In this document: positions 44,213-53,187 of the stretch, one piece after another | How the letters are laid out: each line of letters starts with the position of its first letter | Numbering within the stretch: position 1 is the first letter of the stretch | Program-made: the position numbers and the translations under genes | Notes under the pieces: generated by a model | The model's database searches: none | Seen by the model: only the letters and a program-made list of their open reading frames with translations | Told to the model about the DNA's origin: nothing | From: a bacterium | GTDB lineage: Bacteria > UBA8248 | Assembly: GCA_022825065.1 (NCBI GenBank) | Contig: JAJDYR010000044.1 | Coordinates: forward strand, 1 to 64,000 | Direction: 5' to 3' | Length of the DNA stretch: 64,000 nt

Positions 44213-44325
44213 GCAGACATCCCCCTCGGAGTCTTTAGTTCGTATGTGTTCAGAGTGAGAAGCGTGATACACCACGGAGCGGAAACTCTTCCCCTCTTCA
44301 TTCATCCCTAGTTATACGGCTATGA

Positions 44326-44354
44326 AGTATAAAGGGCGTTTGCGCGATGAGCAA
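44326..44354 (-). promoter_or_regulatory. Candidate sigma-70 promoter for pal
   Basis: Minus strand: TTGCTC (44349-44354 on the plus strand as GAGCAA), 17 bp, then TATACT (44326-44331). The -10 matches TATAAT at 5/6, the -35 matches TTGACA only at 3/6. It is about 115 bp before the pal start and 46-74 bp past the tolB stop, so pal could be transcribed independently as well as by read-through from tolB. Confidence 0.4.
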
Positions 44355-44399
44355 GCCCGTTTCTTGTTTTTTCAAGAGATATATCCCGATTTTCTGAAT

Positions 44400-45716
44400 T
44401 CATCTCGACGTGGGCGACCAGGCGGGCTCCTGTCCGGGTTGAAGGCGCTTGAGTTGCGTGCCTGCGGAGGTCATCACGTATACATATTTCCGGCCGGTCC
44501 GATCGGAGGAAAAGGCGATGTGCCGCCCATCGGGAGACCAGGTGGGCGATTCGTTGCGCCCCTGGCTGCCCGTGAGGCGGCGCACGTCTCTGCCGTCGGG
44601 GGTCATGGTGACGATGTCGATTTCCTTGCCTTTCTTGATGCGGCTCGTCAGGGCGATCCTGTCTCCCCGGGGGCTCCACTCGGGTTCGGTATTGTATTTT
44701 CTCGTGTATTTTCCTTTGTACGTGATGCGCTTCGGGCTGGAGCCGTCGGCGTTCATGACGTAGATGTGGGGATTCCCCGAACGGCTCGAGGTGAAGGCGA
44801 TCTTCTTGCCGTCCGGCGAGAAGGTGGGAGACACGTCGATCCCGAAGCTCCGCGTGAGTCTTCTCTTCACGCGGGTGCGCAAGTCGTAGCGGAAAATCTC
44901 GTAGTTCCGTCCCACGAATTCGGAAAACGCGAAATAGCGCGAATTCGGAGAAAAGGCGCCTCCGATGGCCTGCGCGCGGGAAGAACTCACCTTGAACTCG
45001 CGCGCGCCGTTCGTGGGCAGCAGAAACACGCCGGGGGGCCTGGATTTGAACGAAGAATACGCCATCCACCTTCCGTCCGGAGACCACGCGGGCGTGTTGT
45101 TCCCCATGCCGTTGCGCGTCACGCGCCTGAGTTCGGCGCCGTCCCAGTCCATGATGTAAATCTCCCCGCGCTCTTTGAGCGAACGCCGCGAGACGAACGC
45201 GATTTGCGTGTCGAACACCCCCTTCTCTCCCGTAAAGCGCTCGATCACCGCGTTGGCGAACCTGTGCGCCAGCAAACGCCAGCCGCTCCTGGGGTAGCGG
45301 TAGCGCTTGCCGAGTTCCTGGGCGGAGCGGAGCGTGTCGTACAGGTAGACTTCCGCGGTGATGGTTTTTCCCGTGATGGTGTAGCCGCCCTTGATGAGGG
45401 CATCCACCTTGACGACCTTGCTCCAGTCGGAGAAGCGCTGCTCGTCCCTTCGAATCCCCGCGCGCATGGGGTTCTCCAGATAGCCCTTGCGGTCGGGTAT
45501 GAAGAACAGGCCGCTGCGCCTGAGGTCTGATTCGATGACTTGCGCGATCTTCAGGCCCAGCGGGTCGCGCCCGGAATCCAGGGGGCGAAACTCGGGGACA
45601 GCCAATCGAATCTTTCTGGCCGTGGGGGAATAGATGTCGATGAACTCACGCGCGGCTTGCGCAGCTTGAGGCCATGAGAAAACCATGACGATGAGAAAAA
45701 CCGCCCAATGAAGCAT
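44400..45716 (-). CDS. tolB: Tol-Pal translocation protein TolB
   Basis: A 438-residue periplasmic protein with a TolB_N amino domain followed by a six-blade beta-propeller made of WSPDG repeats (for example TFSPDGKKIAFTSSRSG and SPTWSPDGRHIAFSSDRTG). It interacts with Pal and TolA. Start at 45716 gives MLHWAVFLIVMVFSWPQAAQA, a clean signal peptide ending AQA, with GAGGG four bases before. An in-frame ATG at 45770 overlaps the end of tolA and would add an unusual leader, so it is less likely. It ends in QEPAWSPTSR with no extra domain. Confidence 0.93.
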   Translation of the reverse strand: MLHWAVFLIVMVFSWPQAAQAAREFIDIYSPTARKIRLAVPEFRPLDSGRDPLGLKIAQVIESDLRRSGLFFIPDRKGYLENPMRAGIRRDEQRFSDWSKVVKVDALIKGGYTITGKTITAEVYLYDTLRSAQELGKRYRYPRSGWRLLAHRFANAVIERFTGEKGVFDTQIAFVSRRSLKERGEIYIMDWDGAELRRVTRNGMGNNTPAWSPDGRWMAYSSFKSRPPGVFLLPTNGAREFKVSSSRAQAIGGAFSPNSRYFAFSEFVGRNYEIFRYDLRTRVKRRLTRSFGIDVSPTFSPDGKKIAFTSSRSGNPHIYVMNADGSSPKRITYKGKYTRKYNTEPEWSPRGDRIALTSRIKKGKEIDIVTMTPDGRDVRRLTGSQGRNESPTWSPDGRHIAFSSDRTGRKYVYVMTSAGTQLKRLQPGQEPAWSPTSR

Positions 45717-45760
45717 GGGGCCCTCACGCCTGTTCGGTCTGGTTTGAATTTTTTCTCGCA

Positions 45761-46825
45761 TCAACGGCAAAAATCCTCTCCGCAGAATCGAAAACCGAGC
45801 AAAAGCCAGTTTTCCTTTATCGTATCGGGCGGCTTGGGCAGGGAGGGCTCGGCGGCCCGCTGCACGGCGCGCAGCGCCGCCTGATCGTAAATGTGGTTCC
45901 CGCTGTAGCGCACGACCCGCAAATTGCGGTAATTCCCTCCCCGGTCCACGTCTATCGTGACGTCGGTCTTGAGTCGGCTCAAATCCGCAATACCGGGCGG
46001 GACGGACCAGAACCCCCGGATGCGCTCCGCCAGAAGTCCATAATATCTCTCCTTTTCGGTTCGCGCGACGCCGCCGCTGCCGCCCGCGCGGCTGCCGCCG
46101 CCCTGACCGTCGCCTCCCCCCTCGCCGGCGTATCCCTTACGAGGCGCCCGGCGCTTGGGCGCGAGGTCCGCTTTCGCGAGGCGATCGTCGCTCTTCCAAT
46201 CATCGCGGGGCTGCTTCTTCGTTTTCGCCGGCTTGTTCTTTTCGTCTTTCTTGAAACGATTGCGCCAACGCCTGGCGCGCTCTCTACGATCGCGCATCCG
46301 CTTGAGGCGCGCTTCGCGTACAGGGTCACGCTTTTTCTTTTTCCGAACGACCTTTTTGTTATTCTTTTCTTTTCCGGTCTTGATTCGCCGGACATTCCTG
46401 GTGGGTTTCTTTTTCTTCTTGACGACCTTTTTTTTCTTCACCCTGGCGGGCGCGGGTTTTTTCTTGGGCGCCGCTATCTTCCTCGCCCCCTCGTCCGGCC
46501 CTTTTCGGGGGGCGGGCGCTTCCATGTCCTCGAGCCGGTCGCCGGATCTACCCCGCGCCGAACCGCCCGGAATTTCATCCGCTCCCACCAGGCTGACGGC
46601 CGTCCCGCTTCCGAAAAACCGGTATTTCGGCTGAGAGGGCGCCAGGCTCACCCAGACGAAGAGCGCCGCGTGCAAAACGGCCGAAGCCGCCAGCGCCCGG
46701 AGAAAACGGCGGTCGCGGAGCAACCCGGCCTTCTTGCCGTTCTTCACCCGAAGGCCCGCGCCCGAGCGGGGTGGGCGTGCGCCTGGGGAATTGGAATCTT
46801 GCGGGAACTCCGGTTTTTTATTCAT
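45761..46825 (-). CDS. tolA: TolA/TonB-type energy-transducing protein
   Basis: A 354-residue inner-membrane-anchored protein: short cytoplasmic tail, one transmembrane helix (about 41-62), long periplasmic middle and TonB/TolA C-terminal domain (about 255-354). The middle (about 95-235) is an exceptionally basic Lys/Arg-rich stretch with many KKK runs, in place of the Ala/Lys/Glu helix of E. coli TolA. The C-terminal domain has RIRGFWSVPPGIADLSRLK and YDQAALRAVQRAAEPSLPK, typical for TolA. A terminal Cys pair (FCGEDFC) may form a disulfide. It lies between tolR and tolB. Confidence 0.88.
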   Translation of the reverse strand: MNKKPEFPQDSNSPGARPPRSGAGLRVKNGKKAGLLRDRRFLRALAASAVLHAALFVWVSLAPSQPKYRFFGSGTAVSLVGADEIPGGSARGRSGDRLEDMEAPAPRKGPDEGARKIAAPKKKPAPARVKKKKVVKKKKKPTRNVRRIKTGKEKNNKKVVRKKKKRDPVREARLKRMRDRRERARRWRNRFKKDEKNKPAKTKKQPRDDWKSDDRLAKADLAPKRRAPRKGYAGEGGGDGQGGGSRAGGSGGVARTEKERYYGLLAERIRGFWSVPPGIADLSRLKTDVTIDVDRGGNYRNLRVVRYSGNHIYDQAALRAVQRAAEPSLPKPPDTIKENWLLLGFRFCGEDFCR

Positions 46826-46841
46826 GGGGCCACTGACTTTT

Positions 46842-47282
46842 TCAGCGTCTGCGCCGCCCGCCCCGAGAGGATTCCAGGGGGTCGGTCACCATGTTGAGGC
46901 GGCTTATGCCCGCTGCGCGAATGATGGCCATGACCTTCACCACTTCGCCGTAAGGAACCGCGCGATCCGCCCTGAGAAAGATTTCCTTGCGCCTCCTGTC
47001 CTTGAAGAGCACCGCGAGCTTCTCCTTGAGCTCGGAGGCGACCAGCGGATTATCATTTATATACATGTCGCGCTTTTTGTCCAACGTGATGACGACGGCG
47101 TCCTCGGCCACGTTCGCCTTCGCCGCCTGCACCTGGGGCAAATCCACGTTCACGGCCTGGTTCTGCGTCTCCAGCAGGGGCGCCGTGACCATGAAGATCA
47201 CCAGCAACACCAGCATCACGTCCACGAGCGGCGTGACGTTGATGTCCGAGATACTCGAACCACGGTTCAGCTTAACGGCCAC
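46842..47282 (-). CDS. tolR: Tol-Pal protein TolR (ExbD family)
   Basis: A 146-residue ExbD/TolR protein: a short N-terminal tail, one transmembrane helix (about 17-40, LVDVMLVLLVIFMVTAPLL, containing the conserved proton-pathway Asp D21), and a periplasmic domain (ITLDKKRDMYIND, VFLRADRAVPYGEVVKVM). It forms the proton-driven motor with TolQ. The GTG start at 47282 lies 15 bp after tolQ. The last residues (SSRGGRRRR) are a basic tail that I do not expect in the family. Confidence 0.94.
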   Translation of the reverse strand: MAVKLNRGSSISDINVTPLVDVMLVLLVIFMVTAPLLETQNQAVNVDLPQVQAAKANVAEDAVVITLDKKRDMYINDNPLVASELKEKLAVLFKDRRRKEIFLRADRAVPYGEVVKVMAIIRAAGISRLNMVTDPLESSRGGRRRR

Positions 47283-47297
47283 GGGAGGCTCCGCTCG

Positions 47298-48059
47298 TCA
47301 TAAACGCATGAAATGGCGGTCGACCAGGTTGAGGAAATCCGCCGTGAAGTTTTCGATTTCATCCGCGATCACCTTCACGCGGCCCTGGTAATGATTATAG
47401 GCGATCACGGCGGGGATGGCCGCCAGCAGCCCGAGCGCCGTGGCGATGAGCGCCTCGCTGATGCCCGGAGCGACGACGGCGAGCCCGGCGGAACCCCTGG
47501 CGCCAATCTCGCGAAATGAATTCATGATGCCCCACACCGTGCCGAAGAGCCCGATGAAAGGCGTGGCGCTCGCCGTGGTGGCCAGAAAGGTCAGCATGCG
47601 CTCGAGCCTGCCCACCTGTTCGTTCGCCGCGCGCCTCAGCGCGCGCTCGACGCTTTCCACCCCCGTCATTTCCGAGGTGAGAACGCTCGAATCCTCTTCT
47701 CCCTCCCGCGAGCGCGTTTTCAGCACCTGTTCGGCTTCCTGATAACCCGCGGCGAACACCTCGCCCACCGGACTGCTCTCGTGCTCGGCGAGTTCCGCGT
47801 ACAGCCTGTCGAGGCGCTTGGAGCGCCAGAACGCATCGACGAACAACGCCGAGCGCCGCCTCGCGCCCCGAAGCTCCCAAAACTTCCAGATGATGATGGC
47901 CCAGGAAGCGAGCGAGAAAAAAACGAGCACCAGCAAAACGAAAAACACCATGCCGCCCGATTGGGTGGCGAGGGTGATGACGTCCATTTCTTCTTGAAGC
48001 GGTGCAATCGGCGCGGATTCGCCCGTCGGCAACGCGGCCGCGGCCAAAAACGGGAGCAA
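47298..48059 (-). CDS. tolQ: Tol-Pal protein TolQ (MotA/TolQ/ExbB family)
   Basis: A 253-residue polytopic inner-membrane protein with MotA/TolQ/ExbB domain. Three transmembrane segments: FFVLLVLVFFSLASWAIII near the start, and two in the C-terminal half (TTASATPFIGLFGTVWGIM and EALIATALGLLAAIPAVIAYN). These carry the conserved ion-channel Thr/Ala/Gly motifs. TTG start at 48059 follows AGAAGGAG; a downstream ATG (47987) would remove a 24-residue, weakly hydrophobic leader, which may be the family norm. First gene of the tol cluster on the minus strand, divergent from the M20 peptidase gene. Confidence 0.93.
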   Translation of the reverse strand: MLPFLAAAALPTGESAPIAPLQEEMDVITLATQSGGMVFFVLLVLVFFSLASWAIIIWKFWELRGARRRSALFVDAFWRSKRLDRLYAELAEHESSPVGEVFAAGYQEAEQVLKTRSREGEEDSSVLTSEMTGVESVERALRRAANEQVGRLERMLTFLATTASATPFIGLFGTVWGIMNSFREIGARGSAGLAVVAPGISEALIATALGLLAAIPAVIAYNHYQGRVKVIADEIENFTADFLNLVDRHFMRL

Positions 48060-48204
48060 GTCGATTCTCCTTCTGGGCGGAGTCTGCAGTATCCCCCCTT
48101 TTCCGGGTCGCCGTCAAACCAAACGAGTCGCCGCAAATCGTTGACATCTCCTCTGGCGCCCAGTGATAATGAGCCTCCCGCCCACCCCAGGAGGCGTCGC
48201 CTGA

Positions 48205-49389
48205 GTGGATATTCACGAGGCAAAGACCGCCATATCGAAGCTGATCGACGATGAGGCGGAAGCGCTGTGGGCGCTCTCTTTGGCAATTCACGCGGACCCC
48301 GAGCCCAGTCTCGAAGAACACCGCGCGGCCGAGCGCCTGTGCGTTTACCTGGAGAACAACGGGTTCACCCTCACCCGGGGCGTGGCGAATCTGCCCACCG
48401 CGTTTCGAGCGGACAGGCCCGCCGCGGATGAGAAAAAACCCTCCGTATCATTTCTCTCGGAATATGACGCGCTGCCAGGCCTCGGGCACGCCTGCGCCCA
48501 CAACATCATCGGGGTCGCCGGCGCCGCCGCGGGCGTTGCACTCAAAGAAGCGCTCGGTTCCGAATACGGAGGCGTCACCGTTTTCGGCACGCCCGGAGAG
48601 GAGGGCGGAGGCGGCAAGGTGCTGATGGCGCAAACCGGCATGTTCCGGGAAACGGGCGCCGCCATGATGATGCACCCATCGGACGAGACCAGGGTGGACG
48701 TCGATTTTCTGGCGCTCTCGGAGCTCCGCTTTCACTTCAGGGGACGCGCCTCGCACGCTTCCGCAGCGCCCGAGCAAGGCGTCAACGCGCTCGACGCCCT
48801 CATCGCCACGTTCAGCGCCGTCTCCCTGCTCCGCCAGCAACTCCCCCCGGGGGATCGCGTACACGGCGTCATCACCGAGGGCGGGGAGGCGCCCAACATC
48901 ATCCCCGACAGGGCCTCCGCGTGGTTCTTCGTGAGGAGCGAAACGATGGAGGGGCTCGATGCGCTGCTCGCGCGGGTCATCGCCTGCGCGGAAGGGGCGG
49001 CCCTCGCGACCGGAGCGGAACTCGAGACGGAGAAAAACCCCATCACCTACGCTCCCATGCGGGCCAACCCTCCTCTGGCGTCGCTGTTCCTGAAAAACCT
49101 GAACCGGCTCGGCGTTCATGAACCCGAATCCCCGCCGCCCCTGCGGATGGGTTCCTCCGACGTGGGGAACGTGAGCCAGCAAACGCCCACCATTCATCCG
49201 CAAATCCAGATGGTTCCGTCCGGCGTCTCCGCGCATACGCCTGAGTTCGCCGAAGCATCGGCGGGGGCGGAAGGCAGGCGCGTCCTGCTCACCGGCGCCA
49301 AGGCGCTGGCGATGACGGGGGCGGATTTTCTTCTCGATGAAGGAGCGCGCCGGGCCGTTCAAGCCGAATTCGAGAACCGGAGGACATGA
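48205..49389 (+). CDS. M20-family amidohydrolase (AbgB/IAA-amino acid hydrolase type)
   Basis: A 394-residue metallo-amidohydrolase of the M20D subgroup. Metal-site motifs: YDALPGLGHACAHNIIG, GTPGEEGGGGK, and MHPSDETRV; dimerisation lid in GRASHASAAPEQGVNALDALI; C-terminal VSAHTPEFAEAS. Members cleave N-acyl or p-aminobenzoyl-amino acids. GTG start at 48205 with AGGAGG ten bases upstream. Its TGA overlaps the ATG of the lytic transglycosylase gene, so the two are coupled. Substrate unknown; role in dipeptide or acyl-amino-acid salvage is inferred. Confidence 0.9.
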   Translation: MDIHEAKTAISKLIDDEAEALWALSLAIHADPEPSLEEHRAAERLCVYLENNGFTLTRGVANLPTAFRADRPAADEKKPSVSFLSEYDALPGLGHACAHNIIGVAGAAAGVALKEALGSEYGGVTVFGTPGEEGGGGKVLMAQTGMFRETGAAMMMHPSDETRVDVDFLALSELRFHFRGRASHASAAPEQGVNALDALIATFSAVSLLRQQLPPGDRVHGVITEGGEAPNIIPDRASAWFFVRSETMEGLDALLARVIACAEGAALATGAELETEKNPITYAPMRANPPLASLFLKNLNRLGVHEPESPPPLRMGSSDVGNVSQQTPTIHPQIQMVPSGVSAHTPEFAEASAGAEGRRVLLTGAKALAMTGADFLLDEGARRAVQAEFENRRT

Positions 49390-51662
49390 AAATCAAGGAA
49401 CGGAAAACAGAAATGAAGCTGCGAGCCCCCATCATCGCCACCATCGGCATCCTTCTGCTCTCAACCAGCGCATGGCCCGCGCCGAAAGCGGCGCCGCCGT
49501 CCACGAACAAGCCGCGCGCCGCGAAGCCGCCGCTCGAAAACAAAGCCGCGCGCCCTGCCCTGCCCGCAAGGGTCGAAACCCTCCTGGCGAAGGAGCGGCA
49601 TGAGGAACTCATCCAATTGCTGCGCCGGGGAAAAACAGACCTGGGCGGCAGGCGTTCTTTCTTGTTGGGACACGCCTACCTGAAACTCGGGCAGTTCCGC
49701 CCGGCGGTCAAGGCGTTCCAAAAGGCGCTCAAGCAGATTCCCGCGCTCGAGAACTACGCGCTCCTGTTTCTGGCGAAAGCCGCGATCGGAGCGAAGGATA
49801 ACGCCGTCGCCCGGCGCGCGCTCGAAAAACTCGTCAAAAAGGGGAAAAAAGCGCCCGAGCCTCCCTTCGTCTACAAGGAGTTGATCCGCATTCTCCGGGA
49901 GGAGAAACAGCCCCTGCGCGCGGCGAAGATCGCCAAGCGCTACCTTCTCCTGTTCCCGAAAAGCTACGAGGCGCCCGATCTGCTGCTCAGGCGCGCCAAG
50001 GCGCTTCGCGCCGCGCGGCGAAACCGGCAGGCCGCGCTCGCCTTCCGGGAGTTGTGGCGGCGGCACCCCGAGCACCCCGCCGCGCGCCGGGCGCTGCGAC
50101 GCTCGCTTCAAATCGGAGCCGCGCTCTCCCCGCCGCTCAAAAAACCGGGGCCCAGGGCCCACTATGAACGCGCCCGGCTCCTCAGGAAGCGCTATCACTT
50201 CGAAAAGGCATTGAGAGGGTTTCAGGACTTGAGGCGCCGGTTCCCGAAATTCTACTCCCACACCGGCTATCACAAGGGCGTCGTCTTCAACGAAGCGCTG
50301 ACCCTCTTCTCCCTGCGCCAAACGAAACAGGCGGACCCCGCCCTCAGGCACGCCATCAGACACTACGCCGCAGGCAGCGCCAGGCGTGCGGAGGCGCGTT
50401 ACTTCCTGGCCAGAAACCACCTGCGCAAAAGGAATCAACCCGCCTTCGAAAAACAGGCGCACCGCCTGCTCAAGGAGACGCAAAAGGGGAAATGGGCGGC
50501 GAAGACGCGCTACCTGCTCGCCCGCGTATACGAGGACGACCGCAATTTCAAGAAGTCCGCGCGCTATTACAAGGAGGTGATCTCCAGTCACCCGCGCTCC
50601 TCCCTGGCGCTCAAGGCGCTGTTCCAACTCGCCTGGCTCCGCTTCCAGTCGAAAGACTACCGGGGGGCGCACAAAGCATTCTCCAGGATGAAAACCATCT
50701 ACCCCGAACACTGGCTGGTCTCATCCGCCACCTACTGGGCCGCCTTCTCGGCGGAAAGAACAGGCGACACAAAGAGCGCCCTCGCCCATTACCGCGCCTG
50801 CGCCCGGGGTCACCGCCACCGCTATTACGGACAACTCGCCCTGCGGGCTATCGGCCGTCTTGCGCGCGGGGGAGATTCGGGCGCGCCGAAGACGCCCCCT
50901 TTGCGAGAGTCCGGCTTCCGAAAGCGGCTGCGGCCACCGCCCAAAAGCGCACAGGTTCGAGAGGCGGCCGCGCTTCTCTCCTCCATGGGTTTTCATGAAC
51001 TCGCCGCCAAGGAGTACCGCCGCCTCGGCCCATCGCCATATTCGCGCTACCACGCGGCGCGCGCCTTCACGGCGGCGGGCCAGAGCCACCGCGCCATATA
51101 CCTGATCAACGAATCCTTCTGGGATGCGGTGCGCGCGGGCGGAAGCGACCTGCCGAGGGAATTCTGGGAAACGGTATATCCGCTCGTCGTAAAACGCAGA
51201 GAACCCGGAGGGGCGAACCCCTACCTGGTGAACGCCGTCATCAGGGCGGAGAGCGCCTTCGACCATCGTGCGCTCTCCCCCGCCGGCGCCCGGGGGCTGA
51301 TGCAGCTCATGCCCGCGACCGGGCGCAGGCTTGCGAAGAAGCACAAAGTCCGCATCAAGTCCGTGAGCGACCTCTTCGACCCCGAGATCAACACCCGCCT
51401 GGGCGCGAGGCACCTCGGCGCGCTCATCCGCGAGTTCGGCGGCGCGCTCGTTCCCGCGATAGCGAGCTACAACGCGGGCCGCTTGCCCGTCAAACGATGG
51501 TGGGAGGCCGGACGCAACAAGCCGATAGAAATCTTCATCGAGGAGATTCCCTACCAGGAAACGAAAAACTACGTCAAAAGAGTATTGGGCTATTACCACG
51601 AATACAAAAGAATCTATGGGGAGACGAACCGCTCGAAACGGGGGGGAACGCCCCCCTCATGA
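49386..51662 (+). CDS. Soluble lytic murein transglycosylase with helical-repeat N-terminus
   Basis: A 758-residue periplasmic enzyme. Signal peptide (about 1-32, second ATG at residue 11 could also serve). Residues about 60-560 are Ala/Leu/Arg-rich helical repeats (TPR-like, superhelical ring as in Slt70). The C-terminal SLT domain (about 605-745) has the catalytic Glu E622 in VIRAESAFDH, followed by GARGLMQLMPATG and ASYNAGRLPVKRW. It cleaves peptidoglycan to 1,6-anhydro-muropeptides. The next gene, anmK, starts in its last codons (ATGA overlap), coupling production and recycling of anhydro-sugars. Confidence 0.9.
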   Translation: MKIKERKTEMKLRAPIIATIGILLLSTSAWPAPKAAPPSTNKPRAAKPPLENKAARPALPARVETLLAKERHEELIQLLRRGKTDLGGRRSFLLGHAYLKLGQFRPAVKAFQKALKQIPALENYALLFLAKAAIGAKDNAVARRALEKLVKKGKKAPEPPFVYKELIRILREEKQPLRAAKIAKRYLLLFPKSYEAPDLLLRRAKALRAARRNRQAALAFRELWRRHPEHPAARRALRRSLQIGAALSPPLKKPGPRAHYERARLLRKRYHFEKALRGFQDLRRRFPKFYSHTGYHKGVVFNEALTLFSLRQTKQADPALRHAIRHYAAGSARRAEARYFLARNHLRKRNQPAFEKQAHRLLKETQKGKWAAKTRYLLARVYEDDRNFKKSARYYKEVISSHPRSSLALKALFQLAWLRFQSKDYRGAHKAFSRMKTIYPEHWLVSSATYWAAFSAERTGDTKSALAHYRACARGHRHRYYGQLALRAIGRLARGGDSGAPKTPPLRESGFRKRLRPPPKSAQVREAAALLSSMGFHELAAKEYRRLGPSPYSRYHAARAFTAAGQSHRAIYLINESFWDAVRAGGSDLPREFWETVYPLVVKRREPGGANPYLVNAVIRAESAFDHRALSPAGARGLMQLMPATGRRLAKKHKVRIKSVSDLFDPEINTRLGARHLGALIREFGGALVPAIASYNAGRLPVKRWWEAGRNKPIEIFIEEIPYQETKNYVKRVLGYYHEYKRIYGETNRSKRGGTPPS

Positions 51663-52873
51663 GCAATCCCCGTCCTCTTCTGGCCATCGGCCTGATGTCG
51701 GGAACCTCCGCCGATGGCGTGGACGCCGCCCTGGCGCGGATTCACTTAGGCGAACGTACGCAAGTCGAAACCCTGGGCTTTCACGCCGCTGCCTACCCAA
51801 GGGACTTAAGAGAACGGCTTCTGCTCGCCGGGGGCGAGGAGGGCGCCCGGACGGACGAGATATGTTCCCTGCGCCGGGAGGTGGGCGAAGCGTTCGCCTC
51901 GGCCGCTTTTGAGGTGGCGTCATCAACCGGCGCCGAACTCGAGAAAATCGACTTCATCGGCAGCCACGGCCAGACGATCCGCCATCTGCCCGAAGGCATG
52001 GAGGGCGGGCGTGGGCCGCTGCTCCCCTCCACCTTCCAGATTGGCGACCCCGCCTTCATCGCCCAGCGCACGGGAATCACCTGCGTCAGCGATTTCAGAA
52101 CGCGCGACGTGGCCGCGGGCGGCGCGGGCGCTCCCCTGACCCCCTGGGCGCACCGGGTTCTCTTCAGCCGGGAAAACGCCGCCTCCGCCTTCCTGAACCT
52201 GGGCGGCATCTCGAACATCACCTATCTCCCTCCTGCGGGAGAGGAGGGCGTCTTCGGTTTCGATTGCGGGCCCGCGAACATGCCGTTGGACGCTCTCGCC
52301 GGGCGCATCACGAACGGAGAGAAAACCCACGACACCGACGGCGAACTGGCGGCGGCGGGCCGCGTATGCCCCGATACCCTGGCCGAACTCCGCCGGCGCC
52401 CCTACCTGAAACGAAAGCCGCCCAAAAGCACGGGCAGGGAGATGTTCGGCGCAGCGTTCGTGGATGAAACCATAGAAGGCATCGTTTCGCGCGGAGGAGA
52501 CCTGAATGACGCCATCGCCACCCTCACCGCCTTTTCCGCTTCGTGCGTCGCGGATGCGATTCGGGATTTCTTTCCAAAGGATCCCCCGCTCTCCGAGGTA
52601 GTGACCGGCGGCGGCGGCGTTCACAACAAGACCTTGATGCGCGGCCTGCGCGACGCCCTGGGCGATCTCCCCCTCGTCGGAAGCGACGCGCGGGGCGTCT
52701 CTCCGGACGCCGTCGAGGCGGTATGCTTCGCCTTGCTGGCGTGGGGTACGCTCACCGGAGGGGCGAACAACCTGCCGGGCGTCACAGGAGCCAAAGAAGC
52801 CGTATGCCTCGGGAACATCACGCCGGGGCGGAATTTCGCCTCCCTGATGAGGTGTTTTTACAATTCCGCGTGA
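51659..52873 (+). CDS. anmK: Anhydro-N-acetylmuramic acid kinase
   Basis: A 404-residue kinase recycling 1,6-anhydroMurNAc released from murein. Start at 51659 (ATGA overlap with the transglycosylase gene). Family motifs: AIGLMSGTSADGVDAAL (phosphate binding), DFIGSHGQTIRHLPEG, SDFRTRDVAAGGAGAPL and LNLGGISNITYLP, FDCGPANMPLDA. The product, MurNAc-6-phosphate, would go to MurQ (not in this window) and then to NagA, which is encoded 6 kb away. Placement after a lytic transglycosylase gene fits murein recycling. Confidence 0.95.
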   Translation: MSNPRPLLAIGLMSGTSADGVDAALARIHLGERTQVETLGFHAAAYPRDLRERLLLAGGEEGARTDEICSLRREVGEAFASAAFEVASSTGAELEKIDFIGSHGQTIRHLPEGMEGGRGPLLPSTFQIGDPAFIAQRTGITCVSDFRTRDVAAGGAGAPLTPWAHRVLFSRENAASAFLNLGGISNITYLPPAGEEGVFGFDCGPANMPLDALAGRITNGEKTHDTDGELAAAGRVCPDTLAELRRRPYLKRKPPKSTGREMFGAAFVDETIEGIVSRGGDLNDAIATLTAFSASCVADAIRDFFPKDPPLSEVVTGGGGVHNKTLMRGLRDALGDLPLVGSDARGVSPDAVEAVCFALLAWGTLTGGANNLPGVTGAKEAVCLGNITPGRNFASLMRCFYNSA

Positions 52874-52901
52874 GACCGAATAAACACAAACGACCCTGAA
52901 C

Positions 52902-53137
52902 GGGTTTGTTGAAAAAGCCCTGGCCATGAGGAGATTGTCGTCATTCCGGCCAAAATCCGAACCCGGGCGGCGCAGGCTCTCCACTTGAAAACCAACCCCC
53001 CCTACCCCCCCTTGACAGGGGGGCAAGAAAAATCAAAACCCTCCTCAACCCGGCGAGGGCGCATCGCCTTTTTATACCCCCCTGACAAGGGGGGTAGGGG
53101 GGGTTGCTCCTTTGAGGAGGGGGTTTTTCAACAGCCC
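52902..53137. mobile_element. Compact TTGTTGAAAAA-flanked palindromic element
   Basis: Ends are GGGTTTGTTGAAAAA (52902-52916) and, inverted, GGGGCTGTTGAAAAA (right end near 53137), 13 of 15 matching. Inside it is an ATTCCGGC half-site (about 52943) and a complete long C-tract/G-tract palindrome (52989-53107). It fills the 314 bp between anmK and the M20 peptidase gene, ending 36 bp before that gene's ribosome site. No coding capacity. Confidence 0.6.
52989..53107. repeat. Long C-tract/G-tract palindromic element, copy C
   Basis: Left arm runs from AACCAACCCC to TTGACAGGGGGG and the right arm from CCCCCCTGACAAGG to GGGGGTTGC. The centre has AAGAAAAATCAAAACCCTCCTC and the conserved GGCGAGGGCGCATCGCC. 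It lies nested within the TTGTTGAAAAA ends. Confidence 0.75.
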
Positions 53138-53187
53138 CGGAATGCGGCATCATGCCCTCCCGACTCTCAAACCTCAGGAGATAACAA

